Positions 8,449-18,893 of a stretch of DNA of 64,000 nt are shown here, piece after piece. Made by a program: the position numbers and the translations under genes. Every line of letters starts with the position of its first letter. Within the stretch, counting starts at the first letter, position 1. Source of the DNA: Butyrivibrio sp. (GTDB lineage Bacteria; Bacillota; Clostridia; Lachnospirales; Lachnospiraceae); NCBI GenBank assembly GCA_015056655.1, contig SVFV01000006.1:62001-126000 (forward strand). The letters are read 5' to 3'. The notes below the pieces were generated by a model. It worked only from the letters and a program-made list of their open reading frames with translations, had not been told where the DNA came from and did no database searches.

Positions 8449-9465
8449 TTATTTTTCAAACGAACTTTTCTCCGGAAAAATCTCGTCAAGAGCATGATTT
8501 ATCTCCGTTTTTATTATTTGAAACTCTTCCGGTGTAGCATTTTCATTGATACTAATAATTCGATACTCTTTATTTCGGATAGATTTAGCAACTTCCATAT
8601 AATTACTGATATCTACAAAGAACACTTTTCCTTCCGCTTTTCTAGGACAAAAATTGCCTTCGCATAATTGCCAATATCTGATTAAATATTGGGTCACATC
8701 CGTATGTGCCCTAAAATGGTTTCTTGATGCTCTGTCCAAAACGTCAGTTTCCAAATCCCAGATTTTTTTTAGTGTAGACTTTTTCAATGCATTCGCCAGA
8801 TGTGGATCATAAAAACCCGGGAAATCATTCCAATATACTAACGATTTTGTCCTCTCCAATCTGTCGCCATAAGCCTCATTAAACCATAGCTCCGGATTAC
8901 GAGCTTGCACCTCCCGCTTATTAAAGTATTTATTAATTATAAACATATTATTAACTTGAGCATATCTTGCCATGTTGCTGACAGGTCCAAAGGCTTTTGT
9001 TGTAATAATATTCTCTATAGCCTCGTCGCAAACTCTATTTCCACTAAAGTACATATCTAACGGAATCTCCCCAAGCGGGAACACATCATCATTGAAAAGT
9101 ACAAAGTTTTCCGAAAGATCTTCTATCCTATGTAAATTCATTTCTATTGTATTCGAGTTATATGTCGGCAAGTATTCTTTCGGAATATAATCATTATGAT
9201 CAACCAGTTTAATCCTGGAATCAGAAAGGTTTAAAAAATCCGGTCTCTGACCACATGTAATCAAGAATACTCTATTTACCCATGGCATGCATTTCTCAAT
9301 TGCTCTAAACCAATACTTTAGGTTATCCCAGCTTTCAAATCGTATATCATTGTTAGAGCCTTCTTCAGGATTGTATATTTGCTCCGCATCCATTCGGCTC
9401 TTTTGCCACATTGGATCATTGGAATCAAGCCATGTGAGGACTATATCAACTTTTTCATTATCCAT
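8449..9465 (-). CDS. Stealth-family sugar-phosphate transferase
   Basis: This 338-residue protein shows the ordered Stealth regions. CR1 is DIVLTWLDSNDP at the N-terminus. CR2 contains WDNLKYWFRAIEKCMPWVNR, then TCGQRPDFL, YLPTYNSNTIEMNLHRI and FVLFNDDVF. CR3 lies around NHFRAHTDVTQYLI. Stealth enzymes are hexose-1-phosphate or sugar-phosphate transferases, as in polyGlcNAc-phosphate capsules, so the product probably contains a phosphodiester link. The ribosome binding site (GGGGG) lies inside the 3' end of the preceding gene, whose stop directly abuts this ATG. Confidence 0.88.
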   Translation of the reverse strand: MDNEKVDIVLTWLDSNDPMWQKSRMDAEQIYNPEEGSNNDIRFESWDNLKYWFRAIEKCMPWVNRVFLITCGQRPDFLNLSDSRIKLVDHNDYIPKEYLPTYNSNTIEMNLHRIEDLSENFVLFNDDVFPLGEIPLDMYFSGNRVCDEAIENIITTKAFGPVSNMARYAQVNNMFIINKYFNKREVQARNPELWFNEAYGDRLERTKSLVYWNDFPGFYDPHLANALKKSTLKKIWDLETDVLDRASRNHFRAHTDVTQYLIRYWQLCEGNFCPRKAEGKVFFVDISNYMEVAKSIRNKEYRIISINENATPEEFQIIKTEINHALDEIFPEKSSFEK

Positions 9466-10770
9466 TTATATGTCTGCCCCCATAGAATCAATCACAATAA
9501 CATGTCGAAACCCCAAACTGTCTAGTTTATCAACTAATTCCTTTCTCCATCTATGAGTTACCCCAACGATAACTCCCACATCTCCTTTCTTTTCCAAATA
9601 ATGCTCAATATTCATGATGGGACACCCTCTATACTCTTTGAACATCTGATTATTCACGTCAGATACAGCAAAGCCTAACAGTTTCCTGGCATCATCATTA
9701 TCAAGCATATCAAAAATCCGCCTTGCAACAACTCCTGCTCCATAAATAACAAACCTTTCAAATGGTTTTACTTTATTATGAATCTCTTGTTTCATCCCAC
9801 TAAGAGACTCATAAACCTTATCAGGTGAATACATTATTGCATTCAATTGTTCCAATAGGTGTCCCCTTATAGCAGATTTATCAATCAAACCTTCATTCTC
9901 ATAGTTGCAAAACGCATCACTGATTTTGTTAACACTTTCTTTTTGATATTGTTCACCTGCCCTTGAAAGAGCATATAAACAACTTCCTAGTTCACGTCTA
10001 AAGTGTTCTGGCAAAAAACGTCTATACATTTTCCCTCTATGAGTTATCTGCTCATAAATATACTCATATTCTCCTAAAACCTTATCTATATCATTTCTCC
10101 CAGCTATAGATGAATTCGGATTATCATGTCTGTAATTATAAAAGGTTCTATCCAAAACAACTATTCTCTCCGCACACATAGTTGTTAAAAAAAAGAACCC
10201 TCTATCCTGAAATGCTGCACCTGCTGTCTCATTATGTTTTATATCATTCTTTTCCAAAAAGGTTTTTCTGAATAAACTGGCAGGATTAATAAATCTAGCC
10301 ATAATCACATCTTTATCCTTAAATGGATTTATAATTCTTCCATACATTCCTCCATCATCAAATACAGATTTCTTCTCAAAATACTTTTTTCCATCAACCT
10401 CATAGAACCAACGATAATCAGCGCTTACTACATCCGCTCGATTCTTTTCAGCGCATTCCCACAAGCATTTCAGCGTATCTTTCTCAATATAATCGTCAGG
10501 TTCCACAATACTGATATAACTACTTTTTGCGGAATCTATCCCAACATTAACAGCTTTCCCATATCCAGAATTTCTCTGACGAATGCTCTTCCAGTTATTA
10601 TTTGACTGACAATAGCGTTTGATTATACCGTCACTTCCATCAACTGAACCATCATCAACCAGAATAACCTCATATCTATCTAAGGATTGGTTTTTGATAC
10701 TTTCCAGACATTCCTCCAGGTATCGTTTTACATTATAAATTGGAACAATTACAGAAACTTTAGCATCCAT
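9466..10770 (-). CDS. GT2 glycosyltransferase with C-terminal Rossmann domain
   Basis: The ATG at 10770 is chosen because GAGGAC precedes it by about seven bases; the longer frame would need a TTG. The N-terminal GT-A domain has the GT2 signature VSVIVPIYNVKRYLEECLESI, then VDDGSVDGS and the DXD-like EPDDYIE. From about residue 335 there is a separate nucleotide-binding-like domain (FVIYGAGVVARRIFDML, then GVIVGVTHRWRKELVDKL). It should act in the cytoplasm or at the inner face of the membrane, adding one sugar to the lipid-linked repeat unit. Donor and acceptor cannot be told. Confidence 0.88.
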   Translation of the reverse strand: MDAKVSVIVPIYNVKRYLEECLESIKNQSLDRYEVILVDDGSVDGSDGIIKRYCQSNNNWKSIRQRNSGYGKAVNVGIDSAKSSYISIVEPDDYIEKDTLKCLWECAEKNRADVVSADYRWFYEVDGKKYFEKKSVFDDGGMYGRIINPFKDKDVIMARFINPASLFRKTFLEKNDIKHNETAGAAFQDRGFFFLTTMCAERIVVLDRTFYNYRHDNPNSSIAGRNDIDKVLGEYEYIYEQITHRGKMYRRFLPEHFRRELGSCLYALSRAGEQYQKESVNKISDAFCNYENEGLIDKSAIRGHLLEQLNAIMYSPDKVYESLSGMKQEIHNKVKPFERFVIYGAGVVARRIFDMLDNDDARKLLGFAVSDVNNQMFKEYRGCPIMNIEHYLEKKGDVGVIVGVTHRWRKELVDKLDSLGFRHVIVIDSMGADI

Positions 10771-10794
10771 AGTAATAGTCCTCAAAACGCATAA

Positions 10795-11895
10795 TTAACA
10801 ATTGCCCAGTTCTAACCTTGATAAACATAAAGCTGATTTTATCGTATCCTGCATATCATAGTACCTATATTCACCCAGTCTTCCTGCAAATATCACGTCC
10901 AACCTTTTCCGAGCAAGATTCAAGTACCTCTGATATCTTTCATTGTTTTGCTTATCATTTATGGGATAATAAGGTTCTATACTCTTATCCCATTTCATCG
11001 GATACTCCCTCGTAATAATCGTTTTGGGCTGATTTCCAAATTCAAAATGTTTGTGCTCAATTATTCTTGTATATGGAATATCTGAATCCGTATAATTCGC
11101 AACAGCAACTCCCTGATAATTATCAATGTCCAATAATTCTGTTGCAAATCTAAGGCTTCTATATTCCAGCTCTCCATAACAATAATCAAAATATGAATCG
11201 ATAGTTCCGGAAAATATTACTTTCTTAGCAATCCTTTCATATTTTTCTCTATACTTTAGAAAGTCGACTCCCAAATCTATGTCACTCTTCTCAAACATTT
11301 TATTGAATATTGGGGTGAATCCCCCTATAGGAATCCCCTGATATGGATCCCGATAATAATTATTATCAAAAGTAAATCGCAAAGGTATTCTACGCATTAT
11401 ATCAGGTGGTAAATCTTCACATTTTCTCCCCCATTGTTTCTCAGTGTATCCCCTAATAAGTTTCTCGTATATATCAGTTCCAACGAGGCCAATTGCATGT
11501 TCCTTAAGATTTCTTGGTGGCTTGTGAACATTTTTACTTTGCTTTTCAATAATATCCTTTGCCTCTTTAGGTGTCACGACCCCCCACATTTTAGAAAAAG
11601 TATTCATATTAAATGGAAGATTGTATAGTTCACCTTTATATATTGCTATGGGCGAATTAATAAAATTATTAAAATCAGCAAGTTGATTTACATATTTCCA
11701 AACCCCAATATCGGATGTACGGAATATATGAGCGCCATACTTATGTACGATTATCCCTTCCCTCTCATATGTATAGCAGTTTCCTCCTATATGATCTCTT
11801 TTCTCAACCACAAGGCACTTTTTTCCACGCCTTGATGCCTCATAAGCAAATGTGGCATTAAAAAGGCCCGCGCCAACAAGCAAATAATCGTACAT
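10795..11895 (-). CDS. glf: UDP-galactopyranose mutase
   Basis: This 366-residue flavoprotein matches the family in length. It shows the FAD-binding start (YLLVGAGLFNATFA), the second half of the dinucleotide fold (CLVVEKRDHIGGN), KYGAHIFRT, and the C-terminal RLGEYRYYDMQDTI. It interconverts UDP-galactopyranose and UDP-galactofuranose, so the surface polymer very probably contains galactofuranose. GAGGGG precedes the ATG. It is tightly packed between two GT2 genes, one of which is the likely galactofuranosyltransferase. Confidence 0.95.
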   Translation of the reverse strand: MYDYLLVGAGLFNATFAYEASRRGKKCLVVEKRDHIGGNCYTYEREGIIVHKYGAHIFRTSDIGVWKYVNQLADFNNFINSPIAIYKGELYNLPFNMNTFSKMWGVVTPKEAKDIIEKQSKNVHKPPRNLKEHAIGLVGTDIYEKLIRGYTEKQWGRKCEDLPPDIMRRIPLRFTFDNNYYRDPYQGIPIGGFTPIFNKMFEKSDIDLGVDFLKYREKYERIAKKVIFSGTIDSYFDYCYGELEYRSLRFATELLDIDNYQGVAVANYTDSDIPYTRIIEHKHFEFGNQPKTIITREYPMKWDKSIEPYYPINDKQNNERYQRYLNLARKRLDVIFAGRLGEYRYYDMQDTIKSALCLSRLELGNC

Positions 11896-11905
11896 TTCAT
11901 TCCCC

Positions 11906-13201
11906 TCAAATGCTATTACTATCTTTATTATTCGCTTCCATTCTCTTTTTTATTGGTCCAACTATACAGTCCTCATTCAAATCATATTCCTCTATCAGAT
12001 TATTCTTTATTTCTTCGTACAACTCCGAACGTTCCACAGCAACTAAAACAATTTGGACTTTACTGTTCCTAATAACATCAGGTGAAACAACTCCCAAGTC
12101 CTTCAATGAATCTTCTTCAAATCTTTTATCGACCCAATGAACAATCTCACAGTATTGCGTATATCCAATAACTGCTTTCATTTCTCTACCAACTAAGCCA
12201 GCTCCATATAGTATTATTTTGCTGTTATATACTATATGATCAAAAGGAAATATGTATCTGCATTCTCCGCTCAATCCCGCACCCACCAAGCGTTCCTCAA
12301 TCCAGTTGTACAGTTTGAGTTTTTTCTTCTCTCCATTTGGACTATTTTCCAATACGCTTTGAATATCAATAACAAGCTTTACCGCTTCAATATTGCCGTC
12401 CTCAATAGAAGTTTTTACCATACCAAAAAAACCATTATCCAAGCGGTCTACTGAGTTTTGGCATAGAATCTGAAGTTTATTATCACATGCTAGAACTATG
12501 TTATCTCTGATTCCCCTTAGATTGTCACATACTTGCAGAAAACTCCTTTTTATATATCCTGTATGCTCATGGACCAAGTAAAGTCTGTCACCTGTCACAG
12601 CAATTTTTTTTGCACTAAGCAATACCCTAGCTAAAAATGGGGGATCCTGATACCTCCTATAATTTGGAAAGAACAATTGATTCTTAACCAAAAAATCCCT
12701 TTCATATATATAACCCACATAAGCATAATCTTGTTGATAATCGAAAAAAGAAACTTCTGCAATCCCATCCTGATTAAACGATGCATCAAGGTATGCAAAT
12801 TGTGACAATTCAGTTATCTTGCCACCTTTTTCATTCATGCATACCCCCGCACATATATGCAGCCCCGTCTTAACGGCAGCATTAATCATATTTTTCAACG
12901 CCAAAGAATCGTAGTACTCATCATCAGAATCAAGAAAGGATACATATCTTCCTGACGCATATTTAAGCCCTTTATTTCGAGCAGCTCCTGCTCCCATGTT
13001 TTCCTGCTGTAATAGCACAATCTCAGGATGATTCTTCTGGTAGTCTCTTATAATATCTATAGACGAATCTGTGGATCCGTCATCTATACATATAATCTCT
13101 TTTTCCAAAACATCTTGCATAAAGACGCTGTCTAAACTTTTTGAAATACTTAATTCCGAATTGTATACAGGAATTATTATTGAAACCATTTTTTCTTTCA
13201 T
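11906..13201 (-). CDS. GT2 glycosyltransferase with C-terminal Rossmann domain
   Basis: The N-terminal GT-A domain (MVSIIIPVYNSELSISKSLDSV, CIDDGSTDSS, FLDSDDEYYD) spans about residues 1-220. A helical linker follows. The C-terminal domain from about residue 325 begins IILYGAGLVGREM, has IVHWVDKRF, then VQIVLVAVERSELYEEIK. Its stop lies ten bases before the glf ATG. It is the gene just upstream of glf and a candidate galactofuranosyltransferase by position only. Confidence 0.87.
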   Translation of the reverse strand: MKEKMVSIIIPVYNSELSISKSLDSVFMQDVLEKEIICIDDGSTDSSIDIIRDYQKNHPEIVLLQQENMGAGAARNKGLKYASGRYVSFLDSDDEYYDSLALKNMINAAVKTGLHICAGVCMNEKGGKITELSQFAYLDASFNQDGIAEVSFFDYQQDYAYVGYIYERDFLVKNQLFFPNYRRYQDPPFLARVLLSAKKIAVTGDRLYLVHEHTGYIKRSFLQVCDNLRGIRDNIVLACDNKLQILCQNSVDRLDNGFFGMVKTSIEDGNIEAVKLVIDIQSVLENSPNGEKKKLKLYNWIEERLVGAGLSGECRYIFPFDHIVYNSKIILYGAGLVGREMKAVIGYTQYCEIVHWVDKRFEEDSLKDLGVVSPDVIRNSKVQIVLVAVERSELYEEIKNNLIEEYDLNEDCIVGPIKKRMEANNKDSNSI

Positions 13202-13270
13202 GCCAATTTCCCACGAGAAACATCTAAACTATAGATGCCACTGAAATGCCAGACACCATCATTACCTAAT

Positions 13271-14680
13271 TCAGTTTACATACCATGAGAACATATCCTG
13301 ATTACAGTTCTCATAAAAATCGATAATAAGAAAAGGAAGTCCCAAATCCGCTATCTGTTTACGCATTTCCAACCTATGTTCGAAACTCGATATAATCACA
13401 CCATCTAGTGTCCTGGGAAGATTACTTACTGCAAACACTGCATTACCTTCATATTTTTCCCCCTCTTGAGGTTTTGTGACACAATATAGAATTCTTGACT
13501 TAATATTTCCAACAACGCTTCTATACATTGAAATAAGCCCCTCTGTATGCTTACCAACTCCATATATTGCATATATTTTATCTGGGTTCTTCAAATCCAA
13601 CTCTACTAGTATTCTCCTATACTGATTATTTAGTTGGCTCTTTATTTGTTCCCACTCATCCAGACTTATATTAGTTTTAAGAAGTGACTCAAATCTAGTT
13701 ACTATCCTGCAAAACAAAATATTCTGCTCAAATGAATTGCCATTATCATCATCTTTATAATCCAACATGCAACGCAATCCATCTCGGATTGTCATTTTTA
13801 TTCTATCTTTAGTATCAATCGGAACATATACCCCATTCGCTATCGCATCATCAAGATAATGCATGACTATACTACAATTCCTAAATAAATATTGATAAAT
13901 TGATTCTCTTAATAAATTTAACTTTTCTTTATTTGCCTCGATATACCTCATAATCTGTTCATACACACAGTTCCAATCATGAATGCGTTTCAATTCATAT
14001 CTGGTTGTCATAACGCTATTGACTCTAAATCTTCTGCAATATAGTGATTCCGGTATACATTTAACCTTTCCTGCATTAAGCATCAAAACAAATGCATAAT
14101 ACTCATCTTCAAAAATAACCCCCTCAGGAAAAATAAATCGTTGAACTAATGTCCTTTTATATACAGCAGTGCAAACTGTAGCAGTATAAATACCCGCTCT
14201 TATGCATGTATCAAAAAAAAGGTTTCCATTTTCAAATACTTTTATCTCATTACATCTAATGTAGGGATTTCTTATATGCTCTCTATCACAGATAGCTTCA
14301 TCACATAATACTTTTCCATTAAACAAGACTATATCTGCAGTATTATCAATCGCCTCAAACATACAATTAGTGTACTTCTCATCCAGGTAATCATCCGAAT
14401 CAACAAATGCAACCCATTCCGCTTTTGCAAGTCTTATTCCCATATTTCTGGCAGCGCCTGCTCCACTATTAGCTATATGATATGTTTCTATCCGCTCGTA
14501 ATTCTGCGCATATTCATCGCATATAACACCACTACTATCTGTAGACCCATCATCAATAAGTATTATTTGAGTAACCTTATACTCTTGATTCAAGACGCTA
14601 TCAATGCATTGCCTGAGCCATGTTTCGGTATTATAAACAGGAATGACAATAGAGATATCAATAATTTTAGTATTATCCAT
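13271..14680 (-). CDS. GT2 glycosyltransferase with divergent C-terminal Rossmann domain
   Basis: The ATG at 14680 is chosen because GGAGAG lies about seven bases before it; the ATG at 14716 has its GAGG directly against the codon. The GT-A domain shows ISIVIPVYNTETWLRQCIDSV, LIDDGSTDSSG and FVDSDDYLD. The extra C-terminal domain (from about residue 370) begins YAIYGVGKHTEGL and continues with DGVIISSFEHRLEMRKQI. It keeps the shape but not the exact GAG of its neighbours. The role is one sugar transfer in the repeat unit. Confidence 0.86.
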   Translation of the reverse strand: MDNTKIIDISIVIPVYNTETWLRQCIDSVLNQEYKVTQIILIDDGSTDSSGVICDEYAQNYERIETYHIANSGAGAARNMGIRLAKAEWVAFVDSDDYLDEKYTNCMFEAIDNTADIVLFNGKVLCDEAICDREHIRNPYIRCNEIKVFENGNLFFDTCIRAGIYTATVCTAVYKRTLVQRFIFPEGVIFEDEYYAFVLMLNAGKVKCIPESLYCRRFRVNSVMTTRYELKRIHDWNCVYEQIMRYIEANKEKLNLLRESIYQYLFRNCSIVMHYLDDAIANGVYVPIDTKDRIKMTIRDGLRCMLDYKDDDNGNSFEQNILFCRIVTRFESLLKTNISLDEWEQIKSQLNNQYRRILVELDLKNPDKIYAIYGVGKHTEGLISMYRSVVGNIKSRILYCVTKPQEGEKYEGNAVFAVSNLPRTLDGVIISSFEHRLEMRKQIADLGLPFLIIDFYENCNQDMFSWYVN

Positions 14681-14724
14681 TTCTGACTCTCCGCTAGAAT
14701 TTATCACACTTATCATCCTCTGTA

Positions 14725-16290
14725 TTAAAAAACCACATCCTCAGTTAGAATTTCATCTATAATATGATCAATAGATATCACATCGTGAATCGTGTCGAGA
14801 TTGAGTTTTCTCAATATTTCATCTTTATAAAACACGGAAGTAATAACAAAACAGTCATATTTAGGCAATTCATCATTTGGTAAAAACAGATTACAATCCA
14901 CATTTAAATCATGTGCTCTTTCATCTACAATTCCGACAATTCCCACACCATTCTTAACCAAATCATAATATAAATGTTGTCCAAGCATCCCAAATCCATA
15001 TATTACGATTTTTTTATATCCATTTTTAGATAAATAGTTACTGATAGATTTTTCATTTTCAGCAAGGTTCATCCATTGATCCATAAGTTTCAAATATAGT
15101 TCATTCTTGTCTACTCTAATTCTTTCACTATATATTTGCCTCTTTTCATAATCATTATTATCTGCTTGAAATATCGCCACTTTTTCATCAAGATTTTTTG
15201 TTTTTGAAATCGCATCATGTAAAGCCTCCAAATATTTAAATGAATACTTCTTATCCGGCTCAAGATGCATCCCCTCCCCCCATTCATTCCAAGCATTTAT
15301 AAAAAGATATTCATTTCCATATAGGCTATTCTTTCTTAAAAGATTGTAGGTATATTCATTAAATTTTTCCGGAGTATTATTAACTATGCATTTACCCTTG
15401 TTACCTCGACGTGGTGTATCATCATAACCAACAGTTCCTCCGAAAAAACATTTTCGCCAATTTGGTTTTTCTTCTAATGAACTTCTAATAAAATTATCAA
15501 AGTCAAGCATTTTTATTGGATTGTTAGGGATGTCATTGTAATGTCTCCAGATAGTTACAAGCGGCTCAAAAGAAATGCTTATATCAATATAATCAGACGA
15601 AGCATCATCACAGTTAATACCTACAATACAAATATCCGCTAATCCCTCCGCTTTTGCCATCTTCTTCCAATATATTATCATCTCTGATAAACACTTTATC
15701 TCATTAGGCTTATATATTACGAAAACAGGTGCCCCATCTATTTTTATGTATCTTTCATCCATAAAGAAAGGCATAAGATAATCTAAATGTTTTTTCCACT
15801 GATCATATAATCCATACGACTGCTGGAGGAGTATCGGATTTTGTTTTTGCTTATTATCGGAATCAAAATTCCATATATTGGCTCCCTTTCTCGTCATGGA
15901 AAAGAGGTGTGTCCAACTTCTAGCCCAACTTTCATTTGCCCAACAAAAACAAAATGGCATATCTATATCTTTCCATTCCAAAAGATTCTGTTCTGGTTTC
16001 TCAAGTATACGCCTGCTATCTTTGAACCAATAATGATACATACATATTCCATCTATCCCATATTTATGCATAAGGTCCGCTTGCCACTGCATCGTTTTCT
16101 TATCAAGAAGGTCATAATAGTTATCATTAAGTGGAATGTGTGGCTGATAATGCCCCTCGAATAATGGTTTAGCATTTCTGGCACTAACCCAGTCAGTAAA
16201 CCCTTCTCCCCACCACTCATCGTTCTCTGGCGTTCTATGGAACTGTGGTAAATACATAACAATAACCTTCGGTATCATTATCTCCCTCAT
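14725..16290 (-). CDS. WbsX-like / GH99-like protein with C-terminal Rossmann domain
   Basis: The ATG at 16290 has AGGAG nine bases upstream and is preferred to 16311. Residues 1-360 match the WbsX family (PF14307): VIVMYLPQFHRTPENDEWWGEGFTDW, then HYQPHIPLND, YGIDGICMYHYWF, CFCWANESWARSW and INAWNEWGEGMHLEPD. These proteins are found in O-antigen and rhamnan clusters and are related in fold to GH99; glycosyltransfer is assumed. The C-terminal 100 residues form another copy of the operon's Rossmann domain (IVIYGFGMLGQHLYYDL, IVGIVDER, DCFVITSVF). Confidence 0.85.
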   Translation of the reverse strand: MREIMIPKVIVMYLPQFHRTPENDEWWGEGFTDWVSARNAKPLFEGHYQPHIPLNDNYYDLLDKKTMQWQADLMHKYGIDGICMYHYWFKDSRRILEKPEQNLLEWKDIDMPFCFCWANESWARSWTHLFSMTRKGANIWNFDSDNKQKQNPILLQQSYGLYDQWKKHLDYLMPFFMDERYIKIDGAPVFVIYKPNEIKCLSEMIIYWKKMAKAEGLADICIVGINCDDASSDYIDISISFEPLVTIWRHYNDIPNNPIKMLDFDNFIRSSLEEKPNWRKCFFGGTVGYDDTPRRGNKGKCIVNNTPEKFNEYTYNLLRKNSLYGNEYLFINAWNEWGEGMHLEPDKKYSFKYLEALHDAISKTKNLDEKVAIFQADNNDYEKRQIYSERIRVDKNELYLKLMDQWMNLAENEKSISNYLSKNGYKKIVIYGFGMLGQHLYYDLVKNGVGIVGIVDERAHDLNVDCNLFLPNDELPKYDCFVITSVFYKDEILRKLNLDTIHDVISIDHIIDEILTEDVVF

Positions 16291-16379
16291 AATGAAAAAC
16301 TCCTGATTCATGATATTTTCATATCATAATCAAGAGATAATCTTTGCTTGTTCCTTTTATGTCACTTTTTACACTTATA

Positions 16380-17570
16380 TCATATATGATGAGATATTAT
16401 CGGCTTAACCCAATAAATACTATCCGCATCAACTCTCAACTCTAACAAGTCTGCTTTTATTTCAGCAACTGTTTTTTCAGTTTTGGCAGCTATCAATATC
16501 TTATCTTTATTATCAAATACAAAATCAGCTGGTGAAGATGGTTTCATCCCACATACATATTTCTTATTACTATAATTCTTATCAAGCCACCCAGATATTT
16601 TAATATAATTAACCCTAACCATAGAATGCAAATACGAATCACCAACGTCTCCTGCCCCATAGATCACAACACTATCCTCAGGTTGGAATAGATAATATGG
16701 GAAAGAATACTTTTCTAAGTTCATACTAATTCCAAATCTCATAACAGAAAAATCCGAAATGTACATTCTCATATAATTATCTATCTGTTCAGCCATTACT
16801 TCCATCATTTGCAGCTTATTAAACACATGCTTTATTTCTTTGTAAAACTTTTCAAGATCATCTATCTTATCCGCATCCCAAGTTTTGCTACAAGATGATT
16901 GTCGCTGTTGATAATGATAAAATGGCTTATTCATTATATGAATCTTCTCAGCGATTGAAATTAGCGGGTATGAAATCAAAGCATCTTCGCCAATAGAAAC
17001 TCTACTTGTAACCATATTTGAGATAAACAAATAGCATTCCTTTTTCATCACCTTGCAACACAAAGATGGATCCAACCTTCTACGATTGTACCGTTCATCA
17101 AACATCATAGTAGGAATTATATAATCAACTATTTTTTTTCTATCATAGATTCCCTCATCATATAAATGATTAATCGTAAAATTGTTTATCCCTTCTCCAT
17201 TATAAGTATACGCTAGCACATCTATATCATTTTCTACGCAAATATTCATCACTTCAGAATATGTATTCGAATCTATCCAATCATCCGCATCTAAGAAAGT
17301 CAGATACTTGCCTTTAGCTTCTGAAACACCTTTTTTTCTTGCTTCAAATATTCCCAAATGTTCAGATGTCACTATAGAAATAGGTACATCCATATTAGCA
17401 CTAGCAAACTCTTTACATACCCCAAAGGTATCATCTGATGAACCATCATCAACTACTATTATTTCTATTTCTTTATAGCTTGAAGAAATTGCACTCCGCA
17501 GACACTTACAAATTCGTTTTTCTTCATTATATGCAGGTATTATTATTGAAAGAAGCGGATTATTTCCCAT
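16380..17570 (-). CDS. GT2 glycosyltransferase with C-terminal Rossmann domain
   Basis: The start is set at 17570, where AGGAG lies eight bases before the ATG. The longer frame adds 22 residues without a ribosome binding site. The GT-A domain has LSIIIPAYNEEKRICKCLRSAI, VVDDGSSDDTF and FLDADDWIDS. The C-terminal domain begins VVIYGAGDVGDSYLHSM, has ISGWLDKNYSN, then KILIAAKTEKTVAEIKADL and ends with WVKPI. That ending is nearly shared with the GT2 at 18894, so these two are likely recent paralogues in their accessory domain. Confidence 0.87.
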   Translation of the reverse strand: MGNNPLLSIIIPAYNEEKRICKCLRSAISSSYKEIEIIVVDDGSSDDTFGVCKEFASANMDVPISIVTSEHLGIFEARKKGVSEAKGKYLTFLDADDWIDSNTYSEVMNICVENDIDVLAYTYNGEGINNFTINHLYDEGIYDRKKIVDYIIPTMMFDERYNRRRLDPSLCCKVMKKECYLFISNMVTSRVSIGEDALISYPLISIAEKIHIMNKPFYHYQQRQSSCSKTWDADKIDDLEKFYKEIKHVFNKLQMMEVMAEQIDNYMRMYISDFSVMRFGISMNLEKYSFPYYLFQPEDSVVIYGAGDVGDSYLHSMVRVNYIKISGWLDKNYSNKKYVCGMKPSSPADFVFDNKDKILIAAKTEKTVAEIKADLLELRVDADSIYWVKPIISHHI

Positions 17571-17714
17571 GCCTATATCTCCTACTAACATTTTAAACGT
17601 AAATTTTCCTAAGAACCCGACAAAAATACCAAACATGATATGATATTGTCTAGTTATCAGAAAACTTAATCATTGATATTCCAATAACACATGATTGAAA
17701 GTTTACCAGCCTTA

Positions 17715-18833
17715 TTACCACGGTTTCCATGGAGTATACTCTTTACCTTCTATAATATCTGCTATTCGTTCACAGGCATTCCCATCACCATATGGATTAC
17801 ATGCTTGACTCATTTTGTCATATGCTTCTTTATTGTCCAGTAAAAAATTGAAGGTTTTATAAATGTATTCTTCGTTAGTTCCTACTAATTTCAACGTTCC
17901 TGCATTTAGTCCTTCATATCTTTCGGTTGTATCACGCATAACAAGAACAGGTACCCCAAAAGATGGACATTCTTCTTGAATCCCACCAGAATCCGTTAAA
18001 CATAAATAACTCCGCGCTTCAAAATTGTGACAATCAAAGACATCTATTGGTTCAATAATATGAATATTTTCACAACCTCTAAACTCAAAATATGCAACTT
18101 CTCGCACAATAGGATTCAAGTGAATTGGGTAAATAGCTTTGCACTCTGGATGTTCATCAATAACCCTTCTTATTGCTCTAAACATATGGTGCATTGGTTC
18201 GCCAAGATTCTCCCTCCTATGTGCAGTAATAAAGATTAGTTTTTTATCGCCAACCCAATCTAACTCTGGATGCCTATAATCGTCTCTCACTGTATATTTA
18301 ATAGCATCTATTACCGTATTACCAGTCACGAAAATGCTTTCCGCACTTTTCCCTTCACGCAGCAAGTTTTCTTTAGCCAACGGTGTTGGAGCAAAATTGT
18401 ATTTACTTAAAAGGCTTACCGCTTCCCTATTAAATTCTTCCGGATAAGGTGAATAAATATTATATGTTCTGAGACCAGCTTCCACATGCCCTACTGGAAT
18501 CTTGCAATAAAAACAAGATAGGGCTGTCGCAAAAGTGGTACTAGTATCTCCGTGTATAAGCACCAAATCGGGTTCAACTGTATTTAGCACAGATCTGACT
18601 TCATTTAGTACATTAGAAGTTATATCAAAAAGTGACTGACTGTCCTTCATTATGTTTAAGTCGTAATCCGGTTCAACACCAAAAGACTCTAGAACCTGAT
18701 CTAGCATTTGCCGATGCTGCGCTGTAACACAAACATAAATTTTCAATGAAGAACGCTTCCTTAATTCCAATACTAATGGACAAATCTTAATAGCTTCAGG
18801 TCTAGTTCCAAAAACCACCAATATCTTTTTCAT
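17715..18833 (-). CDS. wecB: UDP-N-acetylglucosamine 2-epimerase (non-hydrolysing)
   Basis: The ATG at 18833 follows GTGGGA. Family motifs are clear: VVFGTRPEAIK at the N-terminus, HGDTSTTFA, HVEAGLRTYN, TAHRRENLG and LTDSGGIQEE. The length (372 residues) is typical. It converts UDP-GlcNAc to UDP-ManNAc in the cytoplasm, so ManNAc or a product made from it is expected in the polymer. No UDP-ManNAc dehydrogenase is seen here, which argues for ManNAc itself rather than the uronic acid. Confidence 0.95.
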   Translation of the reverse strand: MKKILVVFGTRPEAIKICPLVLELRKRSSLKIYVCVTAQHRQMLDQVLESFGVEPDYDLNIMKDSQSLFDITSNVLNEVRSVLNTVEPDLVLIHGDTSTTFATALSCFYCKIPVGHVEAGLRTYNIYSPYPEEFNREAVSLLSKYNFAPTPLAKENLLREGKSAESIFVTGNTVIDAIKYTVRDDYRHPELDWVGDKKLIFITAHRRENLGEPMHHMFRAIRRVIDEHPECKAIYPIHLNPIVREVAYFEFRGCENIHIIEPIDVFDCHNFEARSYLCLTDSGGIQEECPSFGVPVLVMRDTTERYEGLNAGTLKLVGTNEEYIYKTFNFLLDNKEAYDKMSQACNPYGDGNACERIADIIEGKEYTPWKPW

Positions 18834-18893
18834 GAAATAATCCCACAATAATGTAAGTTTTATTAATTCAAATAATACAAAATCAGAAAATAC

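Noticed and set aside
8310..8495. Frame with a good ATG upstream of the DUF4422 gene
   Set aside because: It overlaps two well-supported genes in another frame and has no conserved features.
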